Below, piece after piece: positions 10,196-21,272 of a stretch of 64,000 nt of DNA. This DNA comes from Hydractinia symbiolongicarpus (Eukaryota; Cnidaria; Hydrozoa; Anthoathecata; Hydractiniidae), in assembly GCF_029227915.1 (NCBI RefSeq), contig NC_079889.1, positions 10,788,001 to 10,852,000 of the forward strand, written 5' to 3'. Within the stretch, counting starts at the first letter, position 1, and each line of letters starts with the position of its first letter. The notes beneath the pieces are model-generated. The model did no database searches and was not told where the DNA came from. It worked only from the letters and a program-made list of their open reading frames with translations. The translations under genes were made by a program, and so were the position numbers.

Positions 10196-10925
10196 CAGTG
10201 GGCCACAATTGCAAACAAAACGAAAAGATGAGAAGATATTTGTCAGAAAAATGAACCATCTATGAAAAAGCGAACTTTATATACAGAACTACAAACATCT
10301 TCTACAAAAGTACGAACATTTTCAGCAAAAATACAGGAAATTCAACAAAACTTCTAACATTTTTGACAGAAAAAGCAATTTTCTATAAAAAATCAAACAA
10401 AATTACGAAAATATTACACAAAACTGCGCGAGCATTTTTCACTAAAGGACAAACAACATTAACAAAAGTACAAATGTATTTAACAATGCTACGAACATTT
10501 TTTTGAAGAAAGACGAACTTTTTCTATGAAAAAGCAAACATTTTAAACGAAAGTGTGGACATTTAAGATTAAAGTAAAAATGTCTTCAATAAATAGACGA
10601 ACATTTTCAACAAAAGTATAAAGTATTTGACAAAAGGACGAACATATTTAAGAGTGCTACGAACATCTTTGATAGAAAAATCGAAAATATTTCTATGAAA
10701 AATCGAACGTTTAAAACAAAAGTGGGAACAGTTAGTTTAGACTAAATTACGAACTTTTTCGTAGTTTTGTTGAAGATGTTCATAATTTAGTCAAAAATGT
10801 TCATAATTTTTCTTTATAATGTTTGCCTTTTCATGTAAATTGATTGCTTTTTCTGTCAAAAATATTCGCAGTTTTGTCGAATGTGTTCGTATTTCTTGTT
10901 CGTTTTGTTTGCAGTTGTGGGCCAC
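10196..10925. mobile_element. Foldback-type element with terminal inverted repeats and internal short repeats
   Basis: The left end begins CAGTGGGCCACAATTGCAAA, with the match continuing to about 10226. The right end (10899-10925) is its inverse, with 25 of 27 matches. The interior is a degenerate array of units resembling GAACATTTTCAACAAAAGTA, oriented inwards from both ends. There is no ORF. Target duplications are not clear. A partial run of the same internal units occurs at 18340-18450. Confidence 0.65.
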
Positions 10926-10939
10926 TTAATTTAAAACTT

Positions 10940-11585
10940 TTACTCTCAGGTATATTCAGTTGTTTTAGGCTGCTTATACAACACCACCTTAGGGATGATA
11001 TATGCACCAGTTTACACTCTCAGATGCTAAGATTATATTAGCATAATTTTAAGTTTAGATTATCCATGTTAAAACGGAAAAAAATTATTCTTAAAATAAA
11101 AGCGTATAGACAGCCTGAATGGTAAGTCATTTCGAGGGCACTTATTAGATAGGGCGCTTAACACAGTGGGCGCTTATTAGAAAAAGGGCGCAAATTACAG
11201 GAAATACGGTGCATGTAGTGGTTTTAATCTCAGAGAAAGAACTAGGAAACAGTAAGAAAAAGTTTGAAACGTATGCTTCTTGTGGAGGTAAAAATAATAA
11301 AAGAAATAACAACAATAATTAAACACACAAACCTTAAAACATCCCAGTAAATACTTCGGATGAAAAAATATTTTAATGCGTGCGTTCTCTTAACATTTTT
11401 TTATCCTGCTTAATTTTTAAAAAACACAACACTTTTCAGTTCGAAATTTTCCCCCTGGGAATTGAACTGCTTTTAGTATCGGTTAAATGTTTATTAAGGT
11501 TGGAGTTACACTGCTTCTATTAACAGTTAAGTGTCTATTAACGTTGGTTTCCATCATAAGAATTAATATCCCGTCGCAACAAAGT
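10940..11585 (+). repeat. Dispersed repeat with GGGCGCTTATTA block, copy A
   Basis: About 650 bp that aligns in order with 19440-20240. Shared blocks include GACAGCCTG, GGGCGCTTATTA-like repeats, ACAGGAAATACG, TTTTAATCTCAGA and repeated GTTAAGTGTCTATTAA-GGTTGGAGTTACAC units. It is non-coding and probably a non-autonomous DNA transposon or the end of a larger one. Confidence 0.7.
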
Positions 11586-11590
11586 CAATA

Positions 11591-11665
11591 TCTATAATTC
11601 TTGTATACGTCTGTCTGTCTGTCACGCAAAATGGTAGCGGCGGCTTCTTAGATCTTGCTAGGTCC
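11591..11665 (+). mobile_element. 5' fragment of a Helitron-like non-autonomous element
   Basis: Starts TCTATAATTCTTGTATACGT and continues through the CTGTCTGTC and CACGCAAAATGG blocks shared with the copies at 24100, 26156 and 41356. The 3' hairpin and CTAG end are missing. Confidence 0.55.
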
Positions 11666-11855
11666 TTGAAAAACCGGGGTTTTGATTTAATTCATTTTGT
11701 TATATGTTAGAAGGCTATTTGTTTCTATTCATTAATTAAAAAGAATAAAATTTGAAAAAATATTAATACACCTATCCCGAATTTATATTTTGTAAAATAT
11801 TGCGTGCATGGAAACGAGGCAAATCTTGGTAAACATTATTCGTGTTCATATAAAC

Positions 11856-12567
11856 ATGGAGAAAGACAATACTATGAGAGATATTTTGCTTAAAATAATT
11901 GAGAAAAATATAGATTTAGTCTTCGATGAAACTGAAGAAAAAGCGTGAGGGAAAACATGGAGGGAATGCCACCGTTCACGATAAAAGAAATTGACATGCA
12001 TCGACAAAATAGTGGTAAACAGCACGGTGTGGCAATTATTAAGACTTTGGAGCGTGGCAGAAAGTTTAGGGATGAACTATACATATCTGCTGATAGCATT
12101 TTCACATCAACAACTACATTTGCTCCAAGTAAAAACAGAATTTTTAAAGACTTAGTTATGGTCAGCCCTGTAAAAAGTAATGCTGACAAAAAGGTATCCA
12201 TCTAACGTTATATGATCCTAGAATTAATGATAGTTTCTGTAACATAAATCCAAGAATATTAAAACAGCAAGAAGATATGCTTATGGTTGACAAACGGGTT
12301 GGTTTTGCTCATTGTATTAACAGTACACGAAAAAGAAAAAACAACATTAAATATGCGAACTTTCTTGTTCGATCTACATTGTCACACCAACTACTACCGT
12401 TAGAACATACCATCAAGATTGTTACTAATATTAGTATATCAAATACTTCAAATAAATCAAAACATCACGAAACACAACCCTATGAGTTTATTGATGTAAA
12501 TCCTGTATTAATCCCAAAAGATTGGGGTAAATTAAATCAACATTACACACACCTAGCTGTTCAGTAA
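11856..12567 (+). pseudogene. Decayed SWIM/YqaJ-type multicopy gene
   Basis: Pieces are found in three frames. 11856-11947 gives MEKDNTMRDILLKIIEKNID. 11945-12204 includes PPFTIKEIDMHRQNSGK, KTLERGRKFRDELYISADSI and FTSTTTF. A further frame runs from about 12206 to 12567, with TLYDPRIN and VGFAHCINSTRK. These resemble the N-terminal part and a later part of a multicopy invertebrate protein family that I remember carrying a SWIM-like zinc motif and a YqaJ-type nuclease. The cysteine-rich SWIM segment is absent, as if deleted between the second and third pieces. Family naming is from memory. The copy is not functional. It converges on a THAP-domain pseudogene. Confidence 0.42.
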
Positions 12568-12599
12568 AGTCGTCGTATAGTATCATCAATTAGTTTTTC

Positions 12600-13144
12600 T
12601 TTTAACATTGAATTCTTCAGTTTTGATAGTTTCTAATTCATCAGGAGTGAAAAAACCAGGTTGTTCTTCAGTGATCTTAGCAGAATCAGATGAAGAACTT
12701 TCATATGTGCTTTCAGAATCTGTTTCGACTACTACAGAAAGTGCTCTTTTTTCGGACTTCTCCTTTTTTGTGTTGTATTATTTTGTTTGAACGTAAATAT
12801 ATATGGCACAGAGCCATTGATTAATGTTTTCCGTTCACAACCAAAACCTAATTTTACACACTGTACTTCAAAGTGGACTTCGCATACTTTTGTGTTCTTG
12901 TTTACTGTGAACACATCACACCTCCCCTTCTACGATATCTTGAAATGATGCTTACCCATTGTCAAACTTGGATCCGATGGAAATGAAAACATTCCAATGC
13001 CTGTTTAACTCTGGGTTTATTAAGAGTAGAACTTTTGCATAACGGTACGTAACAAGAGTTACCAGGTCGAGAGGTTGATATACCTGCATAGATTAAATTA
13101 TGATAAATTTCTTGCTGACTTTTCTGATTGCTACTCGCCATCAC
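12600..13144 (-). pseudogene. THAP zinc-finger gene, frameshifted
   Basis: The 5' piece on the minus strand (13144 down to 12962) ends with NSCYVPLCKSSTLNKPRVKQ and ECFHFHR, the start of a THAP domain (C-x-x-x-C then FHRFP-like). A frame change separates it from 12914-12732, which has VCEVHFE, the second zinc ligand pair (C-x-x-H), and GCERKTLINGSVPYIF, matching the end of the domain. A further change of frame leads to an acidic, serine-rich tail (VVETDSESTYESSSDSAK). THAP domains bind DNA and are typical of P-element transposases and domesticated relatives. No transposase catalytic part is seen. Confidence 0.68.
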
Positions 13145-13374
13145 AAATACATATTCTTCTTTTACAAGACAAGTATGTTTTTAAATACATTATAAGTGGT
13201 TTCGTTAAGAAAAACCTGCAATCCTTTAGAAAAATACACAATAAAAGATCACTCACAACGCATAAAAGTATCACACTCACCAGCTGTATTTTTAGTGTTT
13301 ACAAAGTTTACTAAGAAGTGTCTCGTTTTCATGCCGATGATGTAATCGATAATTTAAATTCGGGAAAGGTGTAT

Positions 13375-13630
13375 TACGAACCCCCGTATGCATAAGACCC
13401 CGTTTACACGCATTTTTTCATGCCGGCATGAAACTCCTGCCGGCATGAGTTCATTTCGGTGTCTTAAGGAAAACCTATAACTGTTCACACGTCGAAGCCG
13501 ACATGAAATTTCATGCCGGCATGATTTCATGCCCGTCCTTAAGACGGGCATGAAATTTCATGTCGGGGCTTTTTGAGCATGATATTACCGTGTGAACGCA
13601 AAACGTGTTTCATGCCGGTATGAAATGAGC
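13375..13630. repeat. Cluster of TCATGCCGGCATGA palindromes
   Basis: The 14-bp palindrome TCATGCCGGCATGA or close variants appears about six times within 250 bp. It is interspersed with GTTTACACGCA/GTGTGAACGCA blocks in direct orientation and with a GCCCGTCCTTAAGACGGGC hairpin (about 13531-13549). GC content is clearly higher than in the flanks. It could be the subterminal region of the adjacent transposon or an independent MITE. Confidence 0.7.
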
Positions 13631-13718
13631 TATAATACAGAAGTCATAATACAGAAGTCACTGAGAAGAGAATTTAAATTATACAAAACTCAAATATTAT
13701 TTCTTTGTGAAGAAAAAT

Positions 13719-15041
13719 ATGGCCAATGCAGCAGCAAGGTAACTTTTTTTTATAGAAATAACAACAACTTCAGTTTATAGCGTTTTATTTGCTTATAAAA
13801 AATGAGAGAAATATGAAATAAAACCATCACAAAAGAAAATATATATTTTTTTCAGAATTCCTTCCTCAAAAGTCGTTAATGATATGATTGAAAAACTCCA
13901 AACACCAATCATGAGTGAAAGTGACGATTCTGATAAATCCGAAAATCACCCCCCGCCACAGAAAAAAGTAAAGAAAGTGAAAACAAAATCGACAAGATTC
14001 CGATGGCAAAACACTATGGTTGAGGCACTTCTTGATTGCATGAATGAATTGAAATCTCAGTATGAGTACAAAGGGGTAGATTTCGAAAGTGATCTGGTGG
14101 AACTTTACAACAAAGTTCGTGTGATGATGGCAGAGCGTTTCGAAAATAGTGGTTTCGGACCTGTTATGGCGACTGAAGTTGACCTCGAACTGCCTAAGGA
14201 AGAACTTGCAGTACAAAAAGCAAAGGCTATGAATGACAAAAAATCGAATAAAGGTGGCTACGTTAGAATAAAAGCAAAAATTAAAGAAGTTCGACAGGAC
14301 TACAGAAAGGCTGTCAACGAAGGTCGTCGGAGTGGCAGTGGCAAAATAGTATGCGACAACTGGGATTTGTTGAAGAATCTCTGGGGTGGATCACCAGCCA
14401 CAAATTCCATCTCAAACTCCAAAAGTACGATTGCCGACGAAAACGTTGAAGGATTTTTCGAGGACTCTGATGACGACAATGATGATGATGATGAAAACCA
14501 AGAAGAAACTGATAATCCTGAAGGTAGTGAAAAGTTGCCTGTTAATGCTACAGCTGATAATAATATGGCAAAAAAAATCACAGCCAAATTCGTAGATAAC
14601 AAACGTAAAATGATGGAAAAAAATCTTTCTTCAAGCCAGCGTGATCAAATGTATTTAAACATGGCTAAAGATGAACTCCGTCTCAAGGAGAATATGGTAA
14701 ACCAATTGACCCAAGCAACAAAAGATTCCAATACAGCATTTGGTCAAATATCCGAGTCAATAGCTAGTGTCGGTAAATCAATTGGTGATGGTTTGGCATT
14801 ACTTGCCCAAGCCATCAGTGGAACTCAACAAAACAGTTACCCACAATACTTTACTCAACAGCAAATGCATCCAAACACTCCATATGGTACATCTTATGAA
14901 ACTCCATTGCGAAGTAATTTTCAGAATACCTTGCCTTCTCCTAGTTTTACACCTGCTCGAGGAAGTTTTCCAAGCTCGTATTCTTCACAAACCTCGAGCA
15001 GCAGTAGTGATAGTTCAAATAAAGTTTACCAACAGTTATAA
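13719..15041 (+). CDS. Myb/SANT-like DNA-binding protein of a PIF/Harbinger element
   Basis: Two exons, 13719-13738 (ATG, donor GTAACT) and 13856-15041 (acceptor TTTTTTTCAG), give an intact 401-residue frame. Residues about 50-180 form a trihelix/Myb-like region: RFRWQNTMVEALLDCM, GVDFESDLVELYNKVRVMMA, KKSNKGGYVRIKAKIKEVRQ and GRRSGSGKIVCDNWDLLKNL-WGGSPAT. The centre is a strongly acidic linker (EGFFEDSDDDNDDDDENQEE), then a helical KMMEKNLSSSQRDQMYLNMA stretch and a Q/S/P-rich tail. Such Myb-like proteins are the second protein of PIF/Harbinger transposons and carry the transposase to DNA. The ORF stops 24 bp from the end of a convergent transposase remnant. The frame is intact although its partner is ruined, so it is either recent or retained by the host. 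Confidence 0.75.
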
Positions 15042-15065
15042 TGTAACCTTGAAGAAAATAAAAAT

Positions 15066-15310
15066 TTACAAAAACTCTTTGAAATAGTTTGCTAAAGTAT
15101 CCCTAACCCTGGTTCCTGAAGTTGTTGTGTAAGAGTTAAGTTTATCAACTGTGTTTACAAGGCTGCGTTCTTTCAATGCCAATTCCTCTACGACCTTCGG
15201 GTCTACAAACGACTTTTCGATTTCGCAAAAGTTGTGTAATGCAAAACAAGCTAGTATAATGTTCTAGCACTGGCGGCGTGCTTGGTGGACGATCTAATGT
15301 AGTGGTGGCC
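15066..15310 (-). pseudogene. PIF/Harbinger (HARBI1-type) transposase, internally deleted remnant
   Basis: Reading minus, 15257 to 15066 is an intact C-terminal frame with IILACFALHNFCEIEKS, VDPKVVEELALKERSLVNTV and RVRDTLANYFKEFL-stop, matching the C-terminal ALHNFC-type end of the DDE_4 transposase domain. Immediately upstream is a possible start, ATGGCCACCACTACATTAGA (15310), in a different frame. The DDE catalytic core is gone, which suggests an internal deletion joining start and end. It converges on the Myb-like ORF, as expected for a two-gene Harbinger element. Confidence 0.72.
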
Positions 15311-15384
15311 ATTTTGAAGGTTTCTAGGATGTTTACTAAAAGCTTTGTATCGTACTCTTATATGTTATGCGTGTTACAATAAAA

Positions 15385-15470
15385 ATATTGTCACGTTTTT
15401 TAGGTATGTAAAAATCTTAACCGAACCAATTCTAAGATTTTGGCTAGCTACAAACGTAGATTTTGAGAGA
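15385..15470. repeat. Repeat block shared with 63108-63185 (transposon 5' flank)
   Basis: ATTGTCACGTTTT, ATCTTAA and GCTACAAACGTAGATTTTGA occur in the same order here and at 63108-63185. In both places they lie next to a CCATTTT(G/A)AAGG block that corresponds to the start region of the transposase remnant. Probably the 5' flanking and terminal part of the same Harbinger family. Confidence 0.6.
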
Positions 15471-15479
15471 GTATGGTTT

Positions 15480-17961
15480 AAGTTCAGTTCTGGTAAGCTA
15501 GCTAGCCTAAGTAATTGCTAATCTTTAACAGTTTGAGATAAGAGCTTTTTATCCTAGCCAAAATTGTATTTTCTTTTTATGTTATGTTTTGTGGCTATTT
15601 AGCTAGCTGTATATTTATATCTAGTTTTAAAATAAAAGTAGCTAAAAGCAGTTTTACCCCAAAATTTTTAATCAATAATTCTTATGCTAATGTGTGTTAC
15701 AACTTATTATGCTTAAAAATTTTCACTTATTTTTCCTTTAATATCCCCAAAATTATATTTGTCCGCCCTCAGTTAGTGCATATAACACAGTTGAAAGCTT
15801 ATGCGCACGCAAATACATTCAACAAGTACTCATATCCACATACTCTCGTGGGAAAAAGGTCTTTCTTTAAATATACCTTTCACCAATGTGTTTATAATAG
15901 AGTGTTTTCCGGCAAAGTGTGAAAAACTAGCTAATCCCAATCTAATCCAAGTATTTATTCGTTGTATTTTTCATCAAAGATACAAGATACAAGCTACTCT
16001 GCAACTCATTTACAGTTGCATGAAAGGGATCTACTTCCCTTCGTTACAGTACCGAATAAATTGGTCAATACACTTTGATGATGACGTCAACATCTTCTGA
16101 AATATTTCGTATTTCGAGGGATTTCCTGACAGCTTGCATGCATGTAATTTCATTTGTGGTAGTAACGGTGCGTCTCTTGTGGATGTGATGGCAAATGCAG
16201 TAGCTTCTGATACCTATTGTTTAAGATAAATGGTACATATATAGCGACAATGAGAGACATACATGAGACATAATTTGGTACAATTCTCAAACCTTTTGCT
16301 CCATCCTGTTGAAATTTTTTAGCACTATTCCAATAACTGCAAAAGGTGGAAAAGCATGTATCAGTGACCAAAAACTTTATAGACGTCAGCAAACCCGTCT
16401 ACTTCGAAACGGATTCGGGGACCCAGGTTTAGGAAATTTGGTTGTCGCTAGTTACCAACACGGTGAAGAATGATTGAAGCCACCACCTCGTTTCCAAGTT
16501 ATTTGAACTTAAAGTTTGAAGTGCATTGTAATGGCTTCATTAAGTCGTAAAACTTTAAAATGGGCTCCCTTTTTGTAGCTGTTTTCGTTACCGAGACTAG
16601 TGAAGCATGGAAGAATGGGAATGCGTCTGAAAAATTTTCACAACTTTGAAAAAATTTTTGTTCCTGCAATAGGCTCTGGAAGATCTGCTAACACTATCAA
16701 TAAAGCTTAAGTACTCTTCCTTGTATGTACTTATTCTTTTTCTTACACAGGTACATCTTATACTCTTTCTAAGAGGTCCGTCAAAAACAATTTCTCCTCC
16801 ACTTGGTAATGAAGATTACGTACGACTAAAACAGGATTCATATACAAATATCTAAATCGTCCCATGTAGTCCATAGTCTCAAAACCACTTTCATAGAGAT
16901 AATAGCCTTTAAGCTTGGATATTATAGAGACCAATTTTTATCCATTGCAAGTCAGCACAGGACAGTGTTGTTCCAAATTGTTATACCATAGCTAAAACTT
17001 GGTGAAGAAGTTTTTTTCCGATAAGCTAGAGCTGGTGTACCTTTGATATTATTCATTAGCAACGATTTAACAGTTTTCCTAAAATTGGAACTGAACAATT
17101 ATTATTTTCATGACTGTGTTTATTAATTTCTTGAATGACATGATGGGCGTAAAATATAGAACACAATTACTAGCACTTACACCATATTTTGAATTGCCTT
17201 TATGGGAATTTTTTTAAAAAAAATTTTAAAGAAAGAAATTTTTTTTTTGGTTGTTATTTACAAATAACACTTCATGTGGGAGTTTTAAATTCGAAGCTTC
17301 CATACTATGTCCGCTTCGAGGAAACTGCTGAACGGACGAAAAAAAAATAAGCATGCAGACTTAAAACGTTCACGATTTCTTGTCCATTCGGTTCCAGATA
17401 AAATATAATCGACTTCAACTTTTTCTTTACGTCCTGTTCGGAAAGAACAGGTAAAAAATTATTTAGCCAAACACGTTATTTTATTTCGCGAGAATTGCGC
17501 AAAGTGAGTTAACATTCTGTACTAAAATGCACCCAATAATATGAAGTGAAAATTTCCAGCACAAAAACTACTTGTGCGTTCTTTTCTGCGGGAAATTTTC
17601 TTGAAATGGAAAACAGCCTTTATATATAGAAATTGTTATTAGAGGAACGTCTTTGAACAGGAATTTCTGTTAAAAAAACATATATTATGTGTGGTTTCAC
17701 AGCAAAAAAAGTTGGTTTACTAGCGCTAGTTCAAGTAGTGGGAACATTTTTATTCTTCTCATAATTTTAAAGCTAATAAGCGCGAGTTAAAATTTTTTAG
17801 ATTTATTTGTCAAATTTTTCTAAAATTTATGATTTATAGGGATTTCTCAAGCTTGACTGAATAATTTTAGATGTTTCATCCCAACTCATCCAATATCTGT
17901 TGATAAGGATAAAGTAAAACACGGGATGCTTACCATAATTTACTGCATTTCATTTCTTTAG
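15480..17961. other. Gene-poor AT-rich stretch
   Basis: Several open frames of 80-110 codons (15584-16100, 16150-16392) have no domain, no splice support and a translation typical of AT-rich noise. No tandem repeat or tRNA was noticed. Confidence 0.4.
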
Positions 17962-18112
17962 GTGGTCTTTCCATTTTATCCGGACTAGCAAACTTCCTTG
18001 GACCGTTAGGATCTGTTGCAAGTGTTGTCTTGTCTCTTATTTCTTCGATATTCTCGTGGTTTGACGAAAGCGCAAGTATTCCAAAGGAAAGTGGGGAAAA
18101 TATGATCAAAAG
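17962..18112 (+). CDS. Probable internal exon of an unidentified gene
   Basis: 151 bp bounded by a good acceptor (TTTCATTTCTTTAG) and a donor (GTAGAT). It is open throughout and encodes GLSILSGLANFLGPLGSVAS, then a hydrophobic VVLSLISSIFSWF, then an acidic-basic end (ESASIPKESGENMIKR). The amphipathic or hydrophobic helices resemble the N-terminal helical part of several cnidarian secreted or membrane-active proteins, but I cannot name a family. Flanking exons were not found, so this could also be a relic exon. Entry phase is 1 and exit phase is 2. Confidence 0.4.
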
Positions 18113-18339
18113 GTAGATATAATTTATCTATTCAAAATAATGTTTAACATTGTGCTAAGTGTGCTCACAAACGTAGTTTTTCGGGATATGTACCACGGGA
18201 AAAATCGGATTACCGTATTATGTACGACAGGTGAAAATCAGGTTTCGAATTACGCATATGAAAATGCAAAATAACATGAAAACCAGATTAGTTATGATTT
18301 TATCATTTTAAACTAAATTATGGATATTGCGGACAAATA

Positions 18340-18450
18340 AAAAATACAAAAAATACAAACATTGTCGCCAATAAGTGGACAATACGAACAGTAAAAGTGC
18401 AACATTTTCAACAATAGGAACATTTTCAAACATATACAGACATTGCAAAC
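18340..18450 (+). repeat. Partial internal array of the foldback element family
   Basis: Units such as GCAACATTTTCAACAATAGG and GAACATTTTCAAAC match the internal repeats of the element at 10196-10925. The terminal inverted repeats are absent. Confidence 0.4.
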
Positions 18451-18571
18451 AAATTACAACAAACACTCTCAAGAAAATATTTCTACTTGATCAGCCATGC
18501 GCTTGTGAGCTGATTGTGGTCCAAATACCGAACGCACAACAAAATAGAATTATTCAAAAAATCATTGTTTA

Positions 18572-18778
18572 AAATGTTTTTAGTAAGTAACGGAAGTTTT
18601 AACGTCTTAGGGGATTCCATCCTAACGGTTGGCTCTTCCTCTCCTCCGACTGTAACTATGTTACATTACCGCTAGAGATACGTATAGCATTGCTCTAACT
18701 TGCTTGCCTGCCACACAAGCCAATTGGCGTTCAGTAGATGGCACCAAATGGGCTGACAACACTGAATTTCAGCTGTTA
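18572..18778 (-). mobile_element. tRNA-derived SINE, family 2, copy 2 (head lost)
   Basis: The body aligns with 5409-5580, sharing TAGTAAGTAACG, CTATGTTACATTACC, GCATTGCTCTAACTTGCTTG and a CCACACAAGC-type block. The tRNA-like head with the B box is missing, so this is a 5'-truncated copy. Confidence 0.62.
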
Positions 18779-18779
18779 A

Positions 18780-19439
18780 CATGCTTAATTTTTTGACAAA
18801 ATTTTACGCAAGAACAGTTCGCGTAAACATTTTGTGCTTTTTAAGGTGTTATTTTAAATAGGAAAAACTTTTTTCTCAAAATACCGTCAAGGGCACAGGT
18901 TTAAAAGTGTGACAAAAATAAGCAAGAACTTCCCAAAAGAAGCTGTGAATTGCTCGGAAAAGCCTTCACATTTTACCACTCCAATACTGAAAACAAGAAG
19001 TATAAAGTTTAACTTACCCCAACATAAAAAAGTTAAACTATTATGGTAATTCTGAAATTACAAATTTGTTATTTAGGTACTGCTAAAACCACACCTTGGG
19101 AAAAATAAATGAGATAAAACACCCCTTTGATAAATATCATCTGTCAATAAGCCTAGTCAAATGTTCCATTTACATTTTTTTAAAAAATAAGACGCATTCA
19201 ATAACTGGAGACACGGGATATATGCCCGCAACCTTACTAATTTTGATAAATAACTTGATAATTCAGCTACTCACATAATTATATTTAAAGCTAAAAAACG
19301 AACCATAGGAACAACCCAGTGTCTGGCAGATTATTGTACTTACCAAATAAAAATAATTGTATGACAAACTATTTTTGCAGATATTGCAAGTAAACACAAT
19401 ATTTATGCACTACTTCGCTGCAAACTAAATGTTTGCTCA
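18780..19439. other. Intergenic AT-rich stretch
   Basis: No gene or clear repeat. A 60-codon frame at 19096-19278 looks random. Confidence 0.4.
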
Positions 19440-20240
19440 TAATTAATCTCGTTTTCATCTTATTTGGCTTAAACAACAGCACCATAAGGGTGACTTTTAC
19501 AACAGGTTGCATTCTCAGATCTTTGAATTTTAACTGTGCTAAGAATATGCTAATAATGTATCCGGATAATTTTTGCCCAAAAGTTAAGAATATTCATGTT
19601 GAAAAAAAAATTAAAGAAAAAAGCGTGTCGACAGCCTGGTATGTCATTTTGGGGCGCATATTACATGGGGCGCTTATCACAGGGGCGTTTATTTAAAAGA
19701 GGGCGCATATTACAGGAAATACGCTGCGTGCAGAGCTTTTAATCTCAGAACTAAACAAGAACAAGCAAATAGTAAAAAACTAAAATTTAATCTTCTTGTG
19801 GTTAAAAAAAAATAGAAAAAAAACAACAATATATAAGTTCACAAACCTTGAAAACATCCGGTAGATACTTTGGATGAAAAAAATATTTTGATGCGTGCGT
19901 TTGCATCACTCCTATTTTTTATCCTGTTTAAATTGTCAAAAACAACTTTTTGACGTTCAAAATTTCCCCGTGGGAATTAAACTGCCTTTATTAACGGTTA
20001 AGTGTCTATTAAGGTTGGGGTTACACGCTTTTATTAAAGGCTTAGTGTGTGTCTAAGCAGTTAAGTGTCTATTAGGTTGGAGTTACACGCTTTTATTAAC
20101 GGCGAAGTGTCCATTAATGTTGGAGTTACACTGCTTTTATTAACGGCTAAGTATCTATTACGGTTGGAGTTACACACTGCTTTTAAGCAGTTAAGTGTCT
20201 ATTAAGGTTGGTTCCCATTTAAAGAGTCTTTATCTTTATT
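19440..20240 (+). repeat. Dispersed repeat with GGGCGCTTATTA block, copy B
   Basis: Aligns with 10940-11585 block by block. Near 19990-20210 it has an expanded array of about five GTTAAGTGTCTATTAAGGTT / GGAGTTACACGCTTTTATTA units of roughly 50-60 bp, more than in copy A. Confidence 0.7.
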
Positions 20241-21230
20241 TATCGTAGGGTGGCAACAAAATTTGAACCCTTAATATGCAACCGTTTTTTGTTGAGAAAG
20301 CTACCCAAGCTAGCTAACCAAAATTTGAGTTGCAATTGGTGGCTAACAAAAGACCTAGATGGTCATGTCTGTTACCGTTGGATACACGCTTTTTTAAGAA
20401 TATACTTTATGAGGCTGGGATATTCCTTTAAAAACAATAGGTTTACTGTTTAGAACAATAGAGAAATAAGAATAATGACCAGCCTGGTTAGAATTTTAAC
20501 ACTTTTCACAACCTAGTCCCTAGGAGTCCACAAGAGTTATAGCTGTCCATCTGTGGTCCTGTTTTTACACGATTTTCGACCGTATATCCACGTTATCCAT
20601 CGTCTGAAGGTTATTAGTAAGCCTGCCGCAATATACTGGTTAAACAACTCCGCAAGATTTTGATGACAATCATTCAGATAGTGAGTGAGAAAGGGAAGTT
20701 TAATGATGCAGAGAGATTAAGATACTTCCGTTTATTATATATTTTTTTATTTCGCAGCAGAATTTACTTGATATTTTTACTTTAAAGCTTGGGTTACTTA
20801 CAAGACTCATAAAAGCACACGTTTCTATAACTTAAAGGTAACTCTTTTTTCCATAAGAACCAAGAAAATTGACACCAGAAGGGGTGTTCTTTTTTTAACA
20901 TGCTTAGCCTAAAATTGTTCTTATCACGTTCTTATATTTTAAACATTGACTATTTCTTTTAGAGTATATATTACAAATATTTCCCCAAATAAAGTTTTGC
21001 GGAGTCTTAACAATTAATTTTGCTATATCGAAGGGTCATATAAATTGGCATTATAGGGAAAGCATAAAAAGCCTTCAGGAATCAAAAGAAGAAAAATTAC
21101 TTAGTCATGTCGTACTTCTTAGGATTATCCTTTTTAAAAATAAATTTAAAACTTAATTTTTACAGCTTTTTTTAAGACTCTGTTAATTTCGAACACAAAT
21201 ATTTCTTTTAATCTTTTAGTGACTAAATTG
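20241..21230. other. Intergenic stretch upstream of the GM2A-like cluster
   Basis: AT-rich, with no supported exon or tandem repeat. The promoter of the first GM2-activator-like gene should lie here, but no motif is distinctive. Confidence 0.4.
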
Positions 21231-21272
21231 ATGTTCGTAGCAGTTAAGGCTACCATTATAGAAGTGACGAAT

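Noticed and set aside
15584-16100. Overlapping 112- and 99-residue frames
   Set aside because: Phe/Ile/Asn/Lys-rich composition expected of AT-rich noise, with no homology that I recognise.
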